A stretch of DNA of 6,080 bases from the NCBI GenBank assembly GCA_903868375.1, contig CAIPVD010000075.1:1-6080 (forward strand), read 5' to 3'. Below the pieces are notes generated by a model. That model saw only the letters and a program-made list of their open reading frames with translations, was not told the origin of the DNA and made no database searches. The stretch comes from an uncultured delta proteobacterium (GTDB lineage Bacteria > UBA10199 > GCA-002796325 > 1-14-0-20-49-13). The translations under genes were made by a program, and so were the position numbers. The number at the start of each line of letters is the position of its first letter. Within the stretch, counting starts at the first letter, position 1. Below, piece by piece: positions 5,862 through 6,080 of this stretch.

Positions 5862-6041
5862 ATGAAGAAATTGGCCCTGTTAGTCGTAGTCGCGTTCGCT
5901 TTGGGGTTCGTAGCTTGCAAGCCAGCAACACCGGCGAAGCCAGCTATGCCGATGCCGCCACCAGCACCGACTGCACCAGCACCAGTAGCACCGACGATGC
6001 CAACACCACCGCCGGCAATGCCAGCACCAGCTGGAAAGTAA
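5862..6041 (+). CDS. Small Pro/Ala/Met-rich lipoprotein
   Basis: This 59-codon gene starts at ATG 5862 and ends at TAA 6039-6041. It is preceded by AGGAGG (5849-5854) within AAAAAGGAGGAGAGGAT, a near-ideal ribosome binding site with 7-nt spacing that strongly supports translation. The product begins MKK, followed by a hydrophobic stretch (residues 4-17) and a lipobox-like FVAC with Cys19 as the lipidated residue. The next residue is Lys20, not Asp, which in Proteobacteria would fit outer-membrane sorting. The predicted mature part is 41 residues with 17 Pro, 10 Ala and 4 Met and no predicted fold. It is probably an extended periplasmic or surface peptide anchored by lipid. No family was recognised and no function is assigned. 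It is divergent from PBP1A, but a functional link is only speculation. Such low-complexity small lipoproteins are often abundant and poorly annotated. Confidence 0.8.
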   Translation: MKKLALLVVVAFALGFVACKPATPAKPAMPMPPPAPTAPAPVAPTMPTPPPAMPAPAGK

Positions 6042-6080
6042 GCTGAAGCTGAAAGAATTTGGTAAAGAAAAACCCCGTAC

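Noticed and set aside
5735..6046. 103-codon plus-strand frame overlapping the lipoprotein gene
   Set aside because: It starts in the intergenic region without a ribosome binding site and reads Ser/Thr-rich low complexity out of frame with the well-supported lipoprotein. The AGGAGG is placed for the 5862 start instead.
6063..6080. A-rich then CCCC sequence at the right edge, possibly the first half of a terminator for the lipoprotein
   Set aside because: The other arm would lie beyond the window, so a hairpin cannot be shown.

Overview
This window looks like ordinary chromosomal DNA from a Gram-negative-type bacterium. The RNA polymerase omega subunit, the sensor-kinase architecture, the class A PBP with a Pro/Ala-rich tail and the small lipoprotein would fit a deltaproteobacterial-type lineage (Desulfobacterota, Bdellovibrionota or related uncultured groups). 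That placement is inferred from protein flavour only. No phage, transposase, CRISPR or plasmid hallmark gene is visible.

Layout from left to right. A radical SAM-type protein enters from the left edge, and only its Cys-rich C-terminus is present (+, ends 419). Converging on it is a minus-strand block that reads rpoZ (929-708), tRNA-Leu(CAA) (699-617), two perfect hairpins (613-562 and 556-531) and tRNA-Thr(CGT) (506-432). The spacing suggests that rpoZ and the tRNAs share a transcript. A strong sigma70-type promoter (1072-1044, minus) would give rpoZ a structured leader of about 108 nt. Back-to-back with it, another sigma70-like promoter (1084-1112, plus) drives a 641-residue membrane histidine kinase with a GAF domain (1127-3052). 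The kinase gene ends 4 nt from the end of a convergent, full-length bifunctional penicillin-binding protein 1A gene (5732-3057, minus). Divergent from PBP1A, after a 129-nt intergenic region, is a 59-codon gene with a very strong ribosome binding site (5862-6041, plus). It encodes a Pro/Ala/Met-rich lipoprotein.

Functionally, the window mixes core information processing (omega subunit, two tRNAs) with envelope functions (PBP1A peptidoglycan synthesis, a small lipoprotein, a membrane sensor kinase). No clearly new multi-gene system is evident. The items most worth a second look are the 19-bp perfect palindrome between the tRNAs, the structured rpoZ leader with face-to-back divergent promoters, and the tiny low-complexity lipoprotein beside PBP1A.
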